From: Bacteroidales bacterium
GTDB lineage: Bacteria > Bacteroidota > Bacteroidia > Bacteroidales > VadinHA17
Assembly: GCA_009877105.1 (NCBI GenBank)
Contig: WXFD01000043.1
Coordinates: 305,602-369,601, forward strand
DNA: 64,000 bases
Direction of reading: 5' to 3'
The stretch's first letter is position 1, and every line of letters starts with the position of its first letter. Shown piece after piece: positions 34,475 to 43,537 of the stretch. Both the position numbers and the translations under genes were made by a program. The notes under the pieces were generated by a model, which was given only the letters and a program-made list of their open reading frames with translations, was not told the DNA's origin and made no database searches.

Positions 34475-35809
34475 CTATTTAATGTTTCTTTCACGAATCA
34501 TTTTCATCACTGTCGATTTTCCCAGCCTGATATAATCAAGCAGCGGCCGGTTTGCCGGACATGTAAAGCTGCAGCAGCCGCATTCCATGCAGTCGGTAAT
34601 CCGTTCTCTCTCCGCTTTTTCAAACAGATTCCTTTCCGACAAAGTCATCAGCAGATATGGCTCGAGGCCGAGCGGACATACGGAAACACATTTTGCACAT
34701 CTGATGCATGGCTCTATGGTTTTTCTCACCGACTCTTTTTCATCAAAAAGGATCACGCCTGACATTCCCTTTACAACAGGAACATCGGTGTTTACAATGG
34801 CTTTGCCCATCATCGGGCCGCCGTTCACTATCTTTCCGGTATTTTCAGGCTGTCCGCCCGCAGCCGCAATAAGATGCCTAAGGGGGGTTCCTGTCCTGAC
34901 AAAGTAATTCCCGGGATTGGAAAGATATTTACCGGTAATGGTGACAACCCGTTCAAAAAGGGGCTTGTTTTTCTGGACAGCTTCATAAACCGCAAAAACG
35001 GTTCCGACATTATGCACAACAGCACCTACATCGAGGGGGAGCCTGCCGGACGGGACTTCCCTTTTTATCAGGGCCCTGATAAGTTGTTTCTCCGCACCCT
35101 GAGGGTATTTTACCTTTAGCGGATGAACACTGATCTCACAGTAGGCTGATGCCAGCTTTGTGAGATTTGCAATTGCATCGGGCTTGTTGTTCTCAATTCC
35201 GATCATTGCCTTTTTCACCTGAAGGGCTTTCATCATTATACGGATCCCGGCAATGATCTCTTCACCTTTCTCCAGCATGAGCCTGTGATCGGAGGTTAGA
35301 AATGGTTCGCATTCCACTCCGTTAATTATAAGGACCTCACAATGCTTCCCCGATACCGGGGTGAGTTTGACATGTGAAGGGAATGTTGCCCCTCCAAGGC
35401 CGACGATGCCTGAATCGAGGCATTTTTTTATAATATCTTCGGGAGAAAGATCGGTTTCTTTCAGGATACTGCTGCTTCGGTCAATCGACTCAACCCATTC
35501 ATCACCCTCAACATCAATGAATACGGCAGTCTGTTTGAAACCAGTGCTGTCAATAATATGGTCAATCTTGTTTACTTTACCTGATACCGATGAATGAACA
35601 TTTGCTGAAACAAATCCCTTGCCTGCCGCAATTATCTGACCGGCCCTGACACTGTCGCCCTTGCTGACCGTGGGAGAGGCCGGTGCACCGATATGCTGGG
35701 TAACAGGGATAATAACATTTTCAGGTACAGGAAGATACTTTATGGGAGTGCCTGCTGTTATCTTGTTCTCGGGTGGATGAACGCCTCCGGCGGGAAATGT
35801 TTTTAACAC
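34475..35809 (-). CDS. rnfC: Rnf electron transport complex subunit C (GTG start)
   Basis: The 444-residue peripheral subunit holds the NADH/FMN site and two [4Fe-4S] clusters. It begins FPAGGVHPPENK and includes IGLGGA-type VGLGGATFPSHVKL, INGVECEPFLTSDHRLM and the cluster motifs CIRCAKCVSVCP and CMECGCCSFTCP. It oxidises or reduces NAD(H) on the cytoplasmic side. An in-frame stop lies five codons before the GTG at 35809 and no ATG is available near it, so GTG is the likely start. It follows rnfB by 24 bases. Confidence 0.95.
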   Translation of the reverse strand: MLKTFPAGGVHPPENKITAGTPIKYLPVPENVIIPVTQHIGAPASPTVSKGDSVRAGQIIAAGKGFVSANVHSSVSGKVNKIDHIIDSTGFKQTAVFIDVEGDEWVESIDRSSSILKETDLSPEDIIKKCLDSGIVGLGGATFPSHVKLTPVSGKHCEVLIINGVECEPFLTSDHRLMLEKGEEIIAGIRIMMKALQVKKAMIGIENNKPDAIANLTKLASAYCEISVHPLKVKYPQGAEKQLIRALIKREVPSGRLPLDVGAVVHNVGTVFAVYEAVQKNKPLFERVVTITGKYLSNPGNYFVRTGTPLRHLIAAAGGQPENTGKIVNGGPMMGKAIVNTDVPVVKGMSGVILFDEKESVRKTIEPCIRCAKCVSVCPLGLEPYLLMTLSERNLFEKAERERITDCMECGCCSFTCPANRPLLDYIRLGKSTVMKMIRERNIK

Positions 35810-35833
35810 AATTCTGATGTTTTATAAAACAAA

Positions 35834-36700
35834 TTATACTTTGGCAACTTCAGCCTGTGGTTCTGCCTTGGGTTTTCTGGGAGGGAAATTAATTTCCAGG
35901 ATTGAATTTGTAGGGCATTCCACCACGCACTTTCTGCAGAAAGTGCATTTTACGGCATCGATATAAGCCAGATTGTTTTCCATGGTTATTGCATCGAATG
36001 CACATACCTTAACGCATTTTCCGCAGCCAATGCATGCAACTTTGCATGCTCTCCTGGCCGGACCTCCCTTGTCGCAGTTCTGGCAGGCCACATAGATCTT
36101 CCTGTCCTTTTTGGCTCTTTTGCGAAGCTCTATCAGATGCCGCGGACATGCCTTAACGCACATCCCGCACGATACGCATTTGTCGTCGATAATTACCGGA
36201 AGCATGGTTACCGGGTCCATGTACATGGCTCCGAAACTGCAGGATCTTACGCAGTCACCGTCTCCCAGGCATCCCCAGCTGCAATCCGTATCTCCCAGGT
36301 ACAAACTGTGCGATATCCTGCACTCAGAAGCTCCATTATATCTTGAAGTCCTGGGACGGAACTCAGGACTGCCGTTGCAAAGCAGTACAGCCACTGTCGG
36401 ATCAACAACCTCCGCCACCTTCCCGAGGATCCTGGCAGCTTCATTCATTACTGTTGCCCCGCCGACCGGACAGTTCAATCCTTCAAATGTTTCGGCTTTT
36501 ACCAGCGCCTCAGCAAAGTTGCGACATCCGGCAAAGCCGCATCCGCCACAGTTGGCGGCGGGAAGTATCGCCTGGACTTCATCAATCCTCGGATCTTCGA
36601 AAACCCTGAATCTTTGAGCCACAAAATACAGGATCACCGAAGATGCCAGAGCCAGCAGACTCAGCGTGATTATTGTTATGATAACCGTTGATCCCATCAT
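35834..36700 (-). CDS. rnfB: Rnf electron transport complex subunit B (polyferredoxin)
   Basis: The 288-residue protein has an N-terminal helix (VIITIITLSLLALASSVILY) and a 4Fe-4S domain (C51, C54, C59, C77 in NCGGCGFAGC and LNCPVG). Further [4Fe-4S] motifs follow in CVSCGMCVKACP, CIGCGKCVKVC and CTFCRKCVVECP, plus a GDCSWGCLGDGDCVRSC region. It takes electrons from soluble ferredoxin and passes them into the complex. Its ATG follows the rseC stop with no gap. Confidence 0.95.
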   Translation of the reverse strand: MMGSTVIITIITLSLLALASSVILYFVAQRFRVFEDPRIDEVQAILPAANCGGCGFAGCRNFAEALVKAETFEGLNCPVGGATVMNEAARILGKVAEVVDPTVAVLLCNGSPEFRPRTSRYNGASECRISHSLYLGDTDCSWGCLGDGDCVRSCSFGAMYMDPVTMLPVIIDDKCVSCGMCVKACPRHLIELRKRAKKDRKIYVACQNCDKGGPARRACKVACIGCGKCVKVCAFDAITMENNLAYIDAVKCTFCRKCVVECPTNSILEINFPPRKPKAEPQAEVAKV

Positions 36701-37123
36701 TTACTTTTTTAAGGTGAATAGGAAGTTGCGCTCAATCCGGTGCCTTGTAAAATAAAGAATTAAAAAGTAAGGCACAAGAACAGAGACCGAGATAATCCCT
36801 GCTGTTAATTCATTAACAGATGCGGCGGTCAGTACTGCCAGGCTGAAAACCAATACCGCAAGAGGAACAATATAACCCAGGACCACTGCCCTGAATCCCG
36901 TTGACTCATTCATCATAACGGTAACTTTTTCTCCTGGCTTTACATTATATCTTCCTGAAATTCTGATTGTCTTTTCCTTCCTGCCGGACAGACTGCAATA
37001 GCCATCCGCATGGCACCCGGAACAGGCAGATACCGGATGAATATTTACAGTAACTGAATCACTGCCTACCTTCTGCACCGTCCCTTCATGTTCTATTGTT
37101 CCCGTAATACCAGCCTCTTTCAT
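36701..37123 (-). CDS. RseC/MucC-family protein heading the rnf operon
   Basis: The 140-residue protein has an N-terminal Cys-bearing domain (SACSGCHADGYCSLSG), a beta-rich segment (YNVKPGEKVTVMMNES) and two membrane helices (AVVLGYIVPLAVLVFSLAVL and GIISVSVLVPYFLILY). RseC-like proteins accompany rnf/rsx operons and have been linked to SoxR reduction and sigma-E control in Proteobacteria. In Bacteroidota they usually sit before rnfB, as here, and may serve assembly of the complex. ATG 37123 (MKEAGITG) is preferred over an in-frame start at 37153. A -7-like motif lies 28 bases upstream. Confidence 0.85.
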   Translation of the reverse strand: MKEAGITGTIEHEGTVQKVGSDSVTVNIHPVSACSGCHADGYCSLSGRKEKTIRISGRYNVKPGEKVTVMMNESTGFRAVVLGYIVPLAVLVFSLAVLTAASVNELTAGIISVSVLVPYFLILYFTRHRIERNFLFTLKK

Positions 37124-37150
37124 AAACAATGACAGTGGATACGAAGCCGA

Positions 37151-37158
37151 CAAATTTA
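37151..37158 (-). promoter_or_regulatory. Putative -7 element of the rnf operon
   Basis: The minus strand reads TAAATTTG, matching TAnnTTTG, 28 bases before the rseC ATG at 37123. This supports the shorter rseC start. No -33 TTTG was found at 19-21 bases. Confidence 0.4.
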
Positions 37159-37239
37159 CAAATCATTTAAAATTAGTTACTGCCTTTTGTCAGATTTTGG
37201 AACATTGATAATTATTTAGAATCATTCTAATTAATCGAA

Positions 37240-39345
37240 TCAACTGATGTTACTCCATGATTGTCTCGTACCGAAGACCCTTTTTAGTTCTGTCCTGAGA
37301 ATCAGGTTTTCGCTGCTTTCAAGCATGGGATCATTTGCAAGTATCTCTCCTGCAATGTTTCTTACATATTCAATTATTTGCCCGTCTTTTCCGAGATTTG
37401 CGATCCGGAGATCGAAAGGGATGCCGCTCTGGAGAGTTCCTTCTATATCACCCGGGCCCCTTAGCTGCAGGTCGGTTTCTGCAATCTCAAAACCATCATT
37501 TGTCCTGATCATTACTTCAATCCGTTTTGCTGCTTCCTTCGACATTTTGTTGGAGCTCATCAGAATACAGTATGACTGTTCTGCGCCCCTCCCGACCCGG
37601 CCCCTTAACTGGTGAAGCTGCGACAGGCCAAATCTCTCGGCACTTTCAATGATCATTACCGTTGCATTGGGGATGTCAACACCAACCTCTATAACTGTTG
37701 TTGCAACCAGGATATGTGCTGTGCCGTCCTTGAATAGTTTCATCGAGGCATCTTTTTCAGCGGTGCTCATCCGGCCGTGCACTATGCTCACACAATATTC
37801 CGGAGCGGGGAAAGCCCTTGTGATGGTATCCCATCCGTCCTCAAGGTCCCTGTAATCCATCTTTTCCGATTCCCTGATCAGAGGATAGACGATAAAAATC
37901 TGCCTGCCTGTACTGATCTGGTTCCTTATGAATCCAAATACCTTGTTCCTTTCAGGTTCTGTAAAGTGCATGGTTTTTACAGGAATACGGCCCGGCGGAA
38001 GCTCATCAATCACCGACACATCAAGGTCGCCGTAAACAGTCATGGCAAGAGTACGCGGAATGGGCGTGGCAGTCATTACAAGCACATGGGGCGGATCAGG
38101 GCTTTTTTCCCACAGCTTGGCCCTTTGTGCAACCCCGAATCTGTGCTGTTCATCGATAATCACCAGCCCAAGATTCCTGAACCTGACATTTTCCTCGATA
38201 AGGGCATGTGTCCCGATAAGAATGTTCAGTGTACCTCCCCTGAGTTTTTCATCAATGTCCCTGCGTACTTTTTTTGTTGAGGAACCCGTGAGAAGATCCA
38301 CCTCCAGACCGATATCCCCGAGAAGTTTCAGGATTGTCTGATAGTGCTGGCTGGCAAGTATTTCAGTGGGCGCCATAAGGCATGCCTGGTAACCGTTGTC
38401 GATGGCAATAAGCATGCACATCAGGGCAACCAGGGTTTTTCCGCTTCCCACATCGCCCTGCAGCAGCCTGTTCATCTGCCTGCCCGACCCAAGGTCTTTC
38501 CTGATTTCCCTGATCACCCTTTTCTGGGCGCCCGTAAGTGAGAAAGGAAGATAGTTATGATAGAAATCATTGAAATACTGCCCGACGTTTGAAAATACAA
38601 ATCCTTTGGTTCTAATGTTTCTGTTGACCTTGTACCTCAAAAGATTAAGCTGGATATAGAAAAGTTCTTCAAACTTCAGCCTGTACCTGGCCCTTTCCAT
38701 CTCATCGGTACCTGACGGGAAATGCACCTTGAAAAGAGCATCATGAAGATCCATCAGGCGATATTTTGACACAAGAAAGGAAGGCAGGGTTTCAGGGATT
38801 CGGTACCTGATCTGCCTGAGCAGGCTTTCAACCAGCCTGCTTATGGTTTTTGATGTAACATAGTGGTTTTTAAGATTTTCCGTTGTACTGTACTGAGCCT
38901 GCAGCCCCGCATTAATGCTTTTTTCAATCTTTTCTGCTGTATCGATCTCAGGATGGATAATATTTATCATCCCGTTGAATATTCCGGGCTTCCCGAAAAC
39001 AATGTATTCCACTCCCGGCTGGTACGTTGAAGTGATCCATCTGGTACCCTTGAACCAGACAAGCCTGACGGTTCCTGTTTCATCACGAAAATCAGCTGTC
39101 AGCCGCCTGCCTGCACCATAACCTTCGGATGAAAACCCGGTTATTGATCCCCTGATCTGAACATAAGGCAGATCAGGATCAAGTTCATGTATTTTATAAA
39201 ACCTGGTCCTGTCGACATACCTGTAGGGGAAATAGTAAAGAAGATCGCGGAATGTATGAATACCCGCCTCCCTGCCAAGAAGCTCCGCACGCCTGGGCCC
39301 TACACCCGAAAGATAGGTGATGTTTGTGTCAAGAAAATCCTCCAT
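37240..39345 (-). CDS. recG: ATP-dependent DNA helicase RecG
   Basis: RecG remodels stalled replication forks and Holliday junctions. The 701-residue protein has the wedge (OB) domain around YVQIRGSITGFSSEGYGAGRRLTADF, followed by helicase motifs: Walker A QGDVGSGKTLVAL, motif II IDEQHRFGVAQR (DEQH), VMTATPIPRTLAMTVYGDLDVS, and motif VI QLRGRVGRGAEQSYCIL. The ATG at 39345 (MEDFLDTNITYLSGVG) is used; the longer form would need a GTG at 39357. It is divergent from the methyltransferase gene across a gap with a long imperfect inverted repeat. Confidence 0.96.
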   Translation of the reverse strand: MEDFLDTNITYLSGVGPRRAELLGREAGIHTFRDLLYYFPYRYVDRTRFYKIHELDPDLPYVQIRGSITGFSSEGYGAGRRLTADFRDETGTVRLVWFKGTRWITSTYQPGVEYIVFGKPGIFNGMINIIHPEIDTAEKIEKSINAGLQAQYSTTENLKNHYVTSKTISRLVESLLRQIRYRIPETLPSFLVSKYRLMDLHDALFKVHFPSGTDEMERARYRLKFEELFYIQLNLLRYKVNRNIRTKGFVFSNVGQYFNDFYHNYLPFSLTGAQKRVIREIRKDLGSGRQMNRLLQGDVGSGKTLVALMCMLIAIDNGYQACLMAPTEILASQHYQTILKLLGDIGLEVDLLTGSSTKKVRRDIDEKLRGGTLNILIGTHALIEENVRFRNLGLVIIDEQHRFGVAQRAKLWEKSPDPPHVLVMTATPIPRTLAMTVYGDLDVSVIDELPPGRIPVKTMHFTEPERNKVFGFIRNQISTGRQIFIVYPLIRESEKMDYRDLEDGWDTITRAFPAPEYCVSIVHGRMSTAEKDASMKLFKDGTAHILVATTVIEVGVDIPNATVMIIESAERFGLSQLHQLRGRVGRGAEQSYCILMSSNKMSKEAAKRIEVMIRTNDGFEIAETDLQLRGPGDIEGTLQSGIPFDLRIANLGKDGQIIEYVRNIAGEILANDPMLESSENLILRTELKRVFGTRQSWSNIS

Positions 39346-39360
39346 GGAACTACTCACCTG

Positions 39361-39419
39361 ATATCCATTAGCGGTTGACTGATTAAAGGTTATTTTGAAC
39401 GATCAGTCAAACCGGATAT
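39361..39419. repeat. Imperfect inverted repeat between recG and the methyltransferase
   Basis: TTGACTGAT (39375-39383) and ATCAGTCAA (39402-39410) are perfect 9-bp arms. Outer arms ATATCC (39361-39366) and GGATAT (39414-39419) are also complementary, with a weak match between them. It fills most of the divergent intergenic region and may be an operator or a cruciform/hairpin. Confidence 0.4.
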
Positions 39420-39470
39420 TCGAAAATAGCTATTTTTGGAGAACTGTCATACATTTATTGTCACGGGGAA

Positions 39471-40259
39471 GTGAATCTCTATCCTTTAGCCAGATATGCA
39501 GTATATCTGCTGAGTTCGGGCCACCGAAAGGGGCATGGGATACACAGCCCTTTTCTTTTTAATGTGGTTTCAGGAATATTTCAGAATAAAACTGATCCGG
39601 AAATTGTCTTTAAGATTGAAACCCTGAGAAAAAAAATGAAGAAAGACAAGAGGGTGATAAATTTTAGGGATTATGGTTCCCGGACTATAAAGAGCGAACA
39701 TGATCTGAGAAGAGTGTCGGATATTGCAAAGCACTCCCCGGTATCAAAGAAATACGGACAATTGCTTTTCAGGCTGTCTTCTGCCTTCGGGAAGCAGATG
39801 ATTATCGAATTTGGAACCTCATTGGGAATAAGCACAATGTACCTGGCATTTTCCCGCCCTGATTCACACGTTTACACGATGGAAGGATGCCAGGAAGTAT
39901 CTGAAATTGCCCGTGAGAATTTCAGGGAAGCCGGATTGTCGAATATTATCCTTTTAACCGGTCGTTTCGAAGATCTCTTTACGGAGATCAGGACACCGGG
40001 AATCAGACCTGGCCTGGTCTTTATAGACGGTAATCACAGGAAAACCCCAACTCTTGATTATTTCAACCTGGTGGCCGGGATCTCCGGCGATGAGACGGTT
40101 GTGGTTCTTGATGATATATACCATTCCCCCGAGATGGCTGAAGCATGGGGGATAATAAGGAATGACGGCAGGGTTACCGCCACAATTGATATTTTTAAGA
40201 TGGGAATTGTTTTTTTCCGCAGGAATATCACGCCGGGCAGCTATTTGGTGAGGTATTAA
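39471..40259 (+). CDS. Class I SAM-dependent methyltransferase (GTG start)
   Basis: The 262-residue protein has a Rossmann methyltransferase core: motif I IIEFGTSLGISTMYLAF, an acidic residue after strand 2 in HVYTMEGCQEVSEIARENF, then LVFIDGNHRKTPTLDYFN and VVVLDDIYHSPEMAEAWG. The order matches the Methyltransf_24/O-methyltransferase-like group. The N terminus HGIHSPFLFNVVSGIF is typical of an uncharacterised Bacteroidota subgroup. The substrate is unknown. No ATG lies near the start of the conserved region, and GTG at 39471 is the best start. It precedes the LolD-like ATPase by 72 bases. Confidence 0.82.
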   Translation: MNLYPLARYAVYLLSSGHRKGHGIHSPFLFNVVSGIFQNKTDPEIVFKIETLRKKMKKDKRVINFRDYGSRTIKSEHDLRRVSDIAKHSPVSKKYGQLLFRLSSAFGKQMIIEFGTSLGISTMYLAFSRPDSHVYTMEGCQEVSEIARENFREAGLSNIILLTGRFEDLFTEIRTPGIRPGLVFIDGNHRKTPTLDYFNLVAGISGDETVVVLDDIYHSPEMAEAWGIIRNDGRVTATIDIFKMGIVFFRRNITPGSYLVRY

Positions 40260-40331
40260 CAAAAATTAAGCAGATATAATTCCAGAATTGTATTAATTAA
40301 TCTAATTTCGAACCTTAATAAAAAAATCGTT

Positions 40332-41042
40332 ATGAACAAGGTAATTGAAATTCATGATATAGTAAAGAATTATCAGGTTGGATCAGTTATTGTCAGGGCT
40401 CTAAGGTCGGTTTCAATAAACATTGAAAAGAATGAATATGTAGCTATCATGGGGCCTTCAGGATCAGGGAAATCTACCCTGATGAACCTTCTTGGCTGTC
40501 TCGATACTCCAACAGGCGGGACATATATACTGAACGGGACTGATGTGAGCAAGATGGAGGACGATTATCTTGCAGAAATAAGGAACAAGGAAATTGGATT
40601 CGTATTTCAGACATTCAATCTGCTGCCCAGGTATACTGCACTTGAGAATGTTACCCTTCCCCTGATATATGCAGGTGTTCCCAAGGCTGAAAGAGAAGCG
40701 CTTGCAATAGAAACACTGCATCACGTCGGCCTGGGCGACAGGATGACACATAAGCCGAATGAACTATCGGGAGGACAAAGGCAGAGGGTTGCAATTGCAA
40801 GGGCCCTCGTAAACAAACCTTCGATAATTCTTGCTGACGAGCCCACCGGAAACCTCGACAGCAAAACATCACTTGACATCATGGGACTGCTTGATGAAAT
40901 TCACAGGAACGGCAACACCGTTATCCTTGTCACACACGAGGAAGATATCGCCAATCATGCCGCCAGGATCATTCGCCTGCTTGATGGTACTGTTCATCAG
41001 GATTATATCAATGAGAAATACAAGCAGAAAGTTGTTTCCTGA
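40332..41042 (+). CDS. ABC transporter ATPase, LolD/MacB family
   Basis: The 236-residue ATPase has Walker [10 protein letters not shown] (41-49), Q-loop [17 protein letters not shown], signature [15 protein letters not shown], Walker [17 protein letters not shown] and the H-loop [11 protein letters not shown]. The spacing and TGNLDSKTS place it in the LolD/MacB/FtsE-like group that pairs with FtsX-type permeases for lipoprotein release or efflux. No permease gene is adjacent, so its partner lies elsewhere. The adenosyltransferase gene follows by 36 bases on the same strand. Confidence 0.92.
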   Translation: MNKVIEIHDIVKNYQVGSVIVRALRSVSINIEKNEYVAIMGPSGSGKSTLMNLLGCLDTPTGGTYILNGTDVSKMEDDYLAEIRNKEIGFVFQTFNLLPRYTALENVTLPLIYAGVPKAEREALAIETLHHVGLGDRMTHKPNELSGGQRQRVAIARALVNKPSIILADEPTGNLDSKTSLDIMGLLDEIHRNGNTVILVTHEEDIANHAARIIRLLDGTVHQDYINEKYKQKVVS

Positions 41043-41078
41043 TTCAGATCCACGGGTTGCCTTCTAAACCTGAAAAAC

Positions 41079-41615
41079 ATGAAAATATACACGAGGAATG
41101 GTGATGACGGACTCACATCCCTGACCGGAAAGACCCGCGTGCCAAAGTATCATCCCAGGATAGAAGCCTGCGGATCAATCGATGAACTGATTGCATGGAT
41201 CGGTCATCTGCTTGACTTCAGGGAGAATGAAGGCAGGAAAGAAATGCTTCTTCACATTCAGGATCAGCTGATGAGATGTGCATATCTGGTGGCTTCCGAA
41301 GACACTATCAGGGAAGAGGTTATGCCCGATCCCTGCTTCCTTCAAAAAATTGAAAATGAGATTGACAGGATGGAAGCAGACTTGCCTTCACTCAGGAATT
41401 TTATCCTGCCGGGCGGACATGCAGCCATATCCGGTTGTCATATAGCAAGATGTGTCTGCAGAAGGGCTGAACGCTCGGTCGTAAAACTTAATTTCATGGA
41501 GGCGATTCCTGAAATAGTCCTGAAATTACTGAACCGGCTTGCCGATTATTTATTCGTATTGGCCCGCAGGCTGGGCTCAGATCTTGATATACAGTGTGTT
41601 GAGTGGAAAGTATAA
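41079..41615 (+). CDS. Cob(I)alamin adenosyltransferase, PduO type
   Basis: The 178-residue enzyme makes adenosylcobalamin from ATP and cob(I)alamin. The N-terminal ATP site is YTRNGDDGLTSLTGKTRVPKYHPRIEA (GDxGxT/S and xRVxK) and GSIDELIAWIGHLLD follows the VDELN position. The helical bundle has ILPGGHAAISGCHIARCVCRRAERSVV, close to the conserved G-G-x2-A-x2-H...RxxxRRxER pattern. Adenosylcobalamin serves methylmalonyl-CoA mutase, which fits the epimerase at 6464-6877, though the two are far apart. It is cytoplasmic. Confidence 0.93.
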   Translation: MKIYTRNGDDGLTSLTGKTRVPKYHPRIEACGSIDELIAWIGHLLDFRENEGRKEMLLHIQDQLMRCAYLVASEDTIREEVMPDPCFLQKIENEIDRMEADLPSLRNFILPGGHAAISGCHIARCVCRRAERSVVKLNFMEAIPEIVLKLLNRLADYLFVLARRLGSDLDIQCVEWKV

Positions 41616-41640
41616 TAAGGTGCATATGTAGAAATATTGT

Positions 41641-41673
41641 ATTGTTTTTTATATAAAATAATATATATATTTG
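41641..41673 (+). promoter_or_regulatory. Bacteroidota-type promoter for the DUF2795 gene
   Basis: ATTG at 41641-41644 and TATATTTG at 41666-41673 are 21 bases apart, close to the TTTG-N19/21-TAnnTTTG form of the primary sigma factor. The ATG is at 41710, so the leader would be about 30 bases. The leader also carries a tandem CACACTTT (41674-41681 and 41685-41692). This is the best full promoter match in the window. Confidence 0.55.
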
Positions 41674-41709
41674 CACACTTTGTCACACTTTTTAACACAA
41701 CATTTGGAA

Positions 41710-41931
41710 ATGTACTGGACACTTGAATTAGCATCAAAACTTGAGGATGCCCCGTGGCCCGCAACGAAGGATGAGCTGATTGATTTTGCCATCAGATCAG
41801 GTGCCCCGATGGAAGTAATTGAGAATTTGCAGGAAATAGAAGATGAGGGAGATATCTACGAGAGCATAGAAGATATATGGCCGGATTATCCCAGCAAGGA
41901 TGATTTTTTCTTCAATGAAGATGAATATTAG
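41710..41931 (+). CDS. DUF2795 domain protein
   Basis: The 73-residue acidic protein starts MYWTLELASKLEDAPWPATKDELIDFAIRSGAP and continues MEVIENLQEIEDEGDIYESIEDIWPDYPSKDDFFF. It matches the short DUF2795 form that is widespread in Bacteroidota. Its function is unknown; some relatives in actinobacteria are longer. ATG 41710 is the conserved start, and an in-frame ATG at 41671 would lie inside the -7 element. It overlaps the convergent OstA-like gene by 20 bases at the 3' ends. Confidence 0.85.
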   Translation: MYWTLELASKLEDAPWPATKDELIDFAIRSGAPMEVIENLQEIEDEGDIYESIEDIWPDYPSKDDFFFNEDEY

Positions 41932-43537
41932 GATCCGGTTCCGGTTCCGGTTCTGATTCATCTGTTAATCCCTTAATAAATAGGTCATCAATATTCTTGG
42001 GGCGGAGTTTGTCGAGCCACATAAATCCTTCCAGCTTCGGCGTTTCGGTGTTTCCCACTACCGGGGGATCAATGGTTCCTTCCGGACTCTGGTATTCGTT
42101 TATGCCGGTGATCTTACCATCCGACACGAAGATCTCGATACGTGCGCATTTGGCATTGTTTATGCCCACAACCATGTCGCGGTCAAGGAGGAAATAAATT
42201 GTTTCGGCATTACCTACAATGTTTATTTTATACAGTTCATTATCCCTGAAATATCCCGTAAGCGACCGGCCTTTGACCTGGTTGAACCTGATATCGTCAA
42301 CCTGTGCGGCAACAAATGCTGAATTATACAATTCAAGCCTGTCAGCTTTGCGGTTTACGGTGAACAGTGCCATTGAATCTGCGGTTAATTGGTTCTGGTC
42401 CGACCAGAGGACAGGCAAGGTATACATTCTGATCACCGAATCCTGGAACGAATATGACAGGGAGTCACATTTGCCCTGCAGGTTTTTGCTGAATATCCTG
42501 GTGCCGAAATAGGCTCTCACAAGCCTGTAGTTCTTTCCTTCAGCAGTTGTCCGTGTAACTGCAAAAATTGTATCTGCATGAAGGAAAAGAGAATCATTTC
42601 CTGATGCCTGGATGAACAGGGCCTTGTCGGTAACCATGAATTTTTCGGGTGTCTTGGAATACCATGCGTAATCACCCTTTACGATAATATTATTAGTAGT
42701 ATCTGTTATGCTTGTGTTCCTGAATGACTGTCCGAATCCTGCCTGGCCGTCATAGTACATTGAGTCTCCCCGGATAACCTGCTGTCTGTTATCAATGACA
42801 GAGTTTTTCCATATCCTTGATATGTCATTTTTAGTATCATACCATCCCTTTTCACAATACAGGTACAGGCTGTCTCCAACGAGTTCCGACGGACCTGTGA
42901 AATAAGCTGTTTCACTCCTGGAATTATAGTCCATTGTATCGGCTGTCATCACATAGTCAGGATTGACAATTTTCACGCTGTCCTTGAAGTGATACAGGTT
43001 CTCCGACACATAATAAACCCCCGTGATGCTTGTAAGGGTATTTTCCCCGTTGATTATTTTTCCATGATCATTGTATCTGGCAATTTTATTGGCCACATCA
43101 TATTTCACGGAGTTTGTATACAGATGTGTCTGCTGATCAATAAGTTCTACGTTGCCGTCAACGGAAGCAGCCTGTGTTGTGCCGTCATAAAATAATGAAT
43201 CCCCGTACAGGTGAAGAGTATCGCCCTGCTGCATATGGATTCTTCCCCAGGCTTTGGTCTGATTATGGCCTGTGTAAAAATGGGCGCTGTCGCAGGTCAT
43301 TAGTATATCATTATGCTTCAGGGATACATCGCCCAATAGTCTTGTGAGCCTTCTTCCTGTCAGTCTTTCGAGCTCCTCGATTCCTACTGCCGAATGAATC
43401 ACTTCTATTTTCTTCTTCCCTGCCTGGGAACCTGATACGTGCTGGCAAAGCAGATCCAGGGGAAACGAGCAAAAAATAAAAGCCGGCAAGGAGATCCTGA
43501 AAATCACATAACCAAAGGTATTGCGCAGCAGCTTCAT
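41912..43537 (-). CDS. OstA-like LPS transport/organic-solvent-tolerance protein
   Basis: The 541-residue protein has a signal peptide (MKLLRNTFGYVIFRISLPAF, cleaved near LLCQ) and repeats of the OstA/LptA beta-jellyroll type: GDVSLKHNDILMTCDSAHFY, HLYGDSLFYDGTTQAASVDGNVELID and NSVIDNRQQVIRGDSMYYDG. It probably takes part in LPS transit to the outer membrane, as in other Bacteroidota where OstA-like genes lie beside SurA-like chaperones. ATG 43537 overlaps the surA stop as ATGA, indicating translational coupling; a longer start at 43546 adds MAE. The C terminus has EPEPEPDP, from a small tandem repeat near 41934-41954. It is the last gene of the guaB-led operon. Confidence 0.82.
   Translation of the reverse strand: MKLLRNTFGYVIFRISLPAFIFCSFPLDLLCQHVSGSQAGKKKIEVIHSAVGIEELERLTGRRLTRLLGDVSLKHNDILMTCDSAHFYTGHNQTKAWGRIHMQQGDTLHLYGDSLFYDGTTQAASVDGNVELIDQQTHLYTNSVKYDVANKIARYNDHGKIINGENTLTSITGVYYVSENLYHFKDSVKIVNPDYVMTADTMDYNSRSETAYFTGPSELVGDSLYLYCEKGWYDTKNDISRIWKNSVIDNRQQVIRGDSMYYDGQAGFGQSFRNTSITDTTNNIIVKGDYAWYSKTPEKFMVTDKALFIQASGNDSLFLHADTIFAVTRTTAEGKNYRLVRAYFGTRIFSKNLQGKCDSLSYSFQDSVIRMYTLPVLWSDQNQLTADSMALFTVNRKADRLELYNSAFVAAQVDDIRFNQVKGRSLTGYFRDNELYKINIVGNAETIYFLLDRDMVVGINNAKCARIEIFVSDGKITGINEYQSPEGTIDPPVVGNTETPKLEGFMWLDKLRPKNIDDLFIKGLTDESEPEPEPDPNIHLH

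Noticed and set aside
41934..41954. GGTTCC tandem repeat
   Set aside because: It encodes the Glu-Pro repeat at the C terminus of the OstA-like protein, so it is explained as coding sequence.
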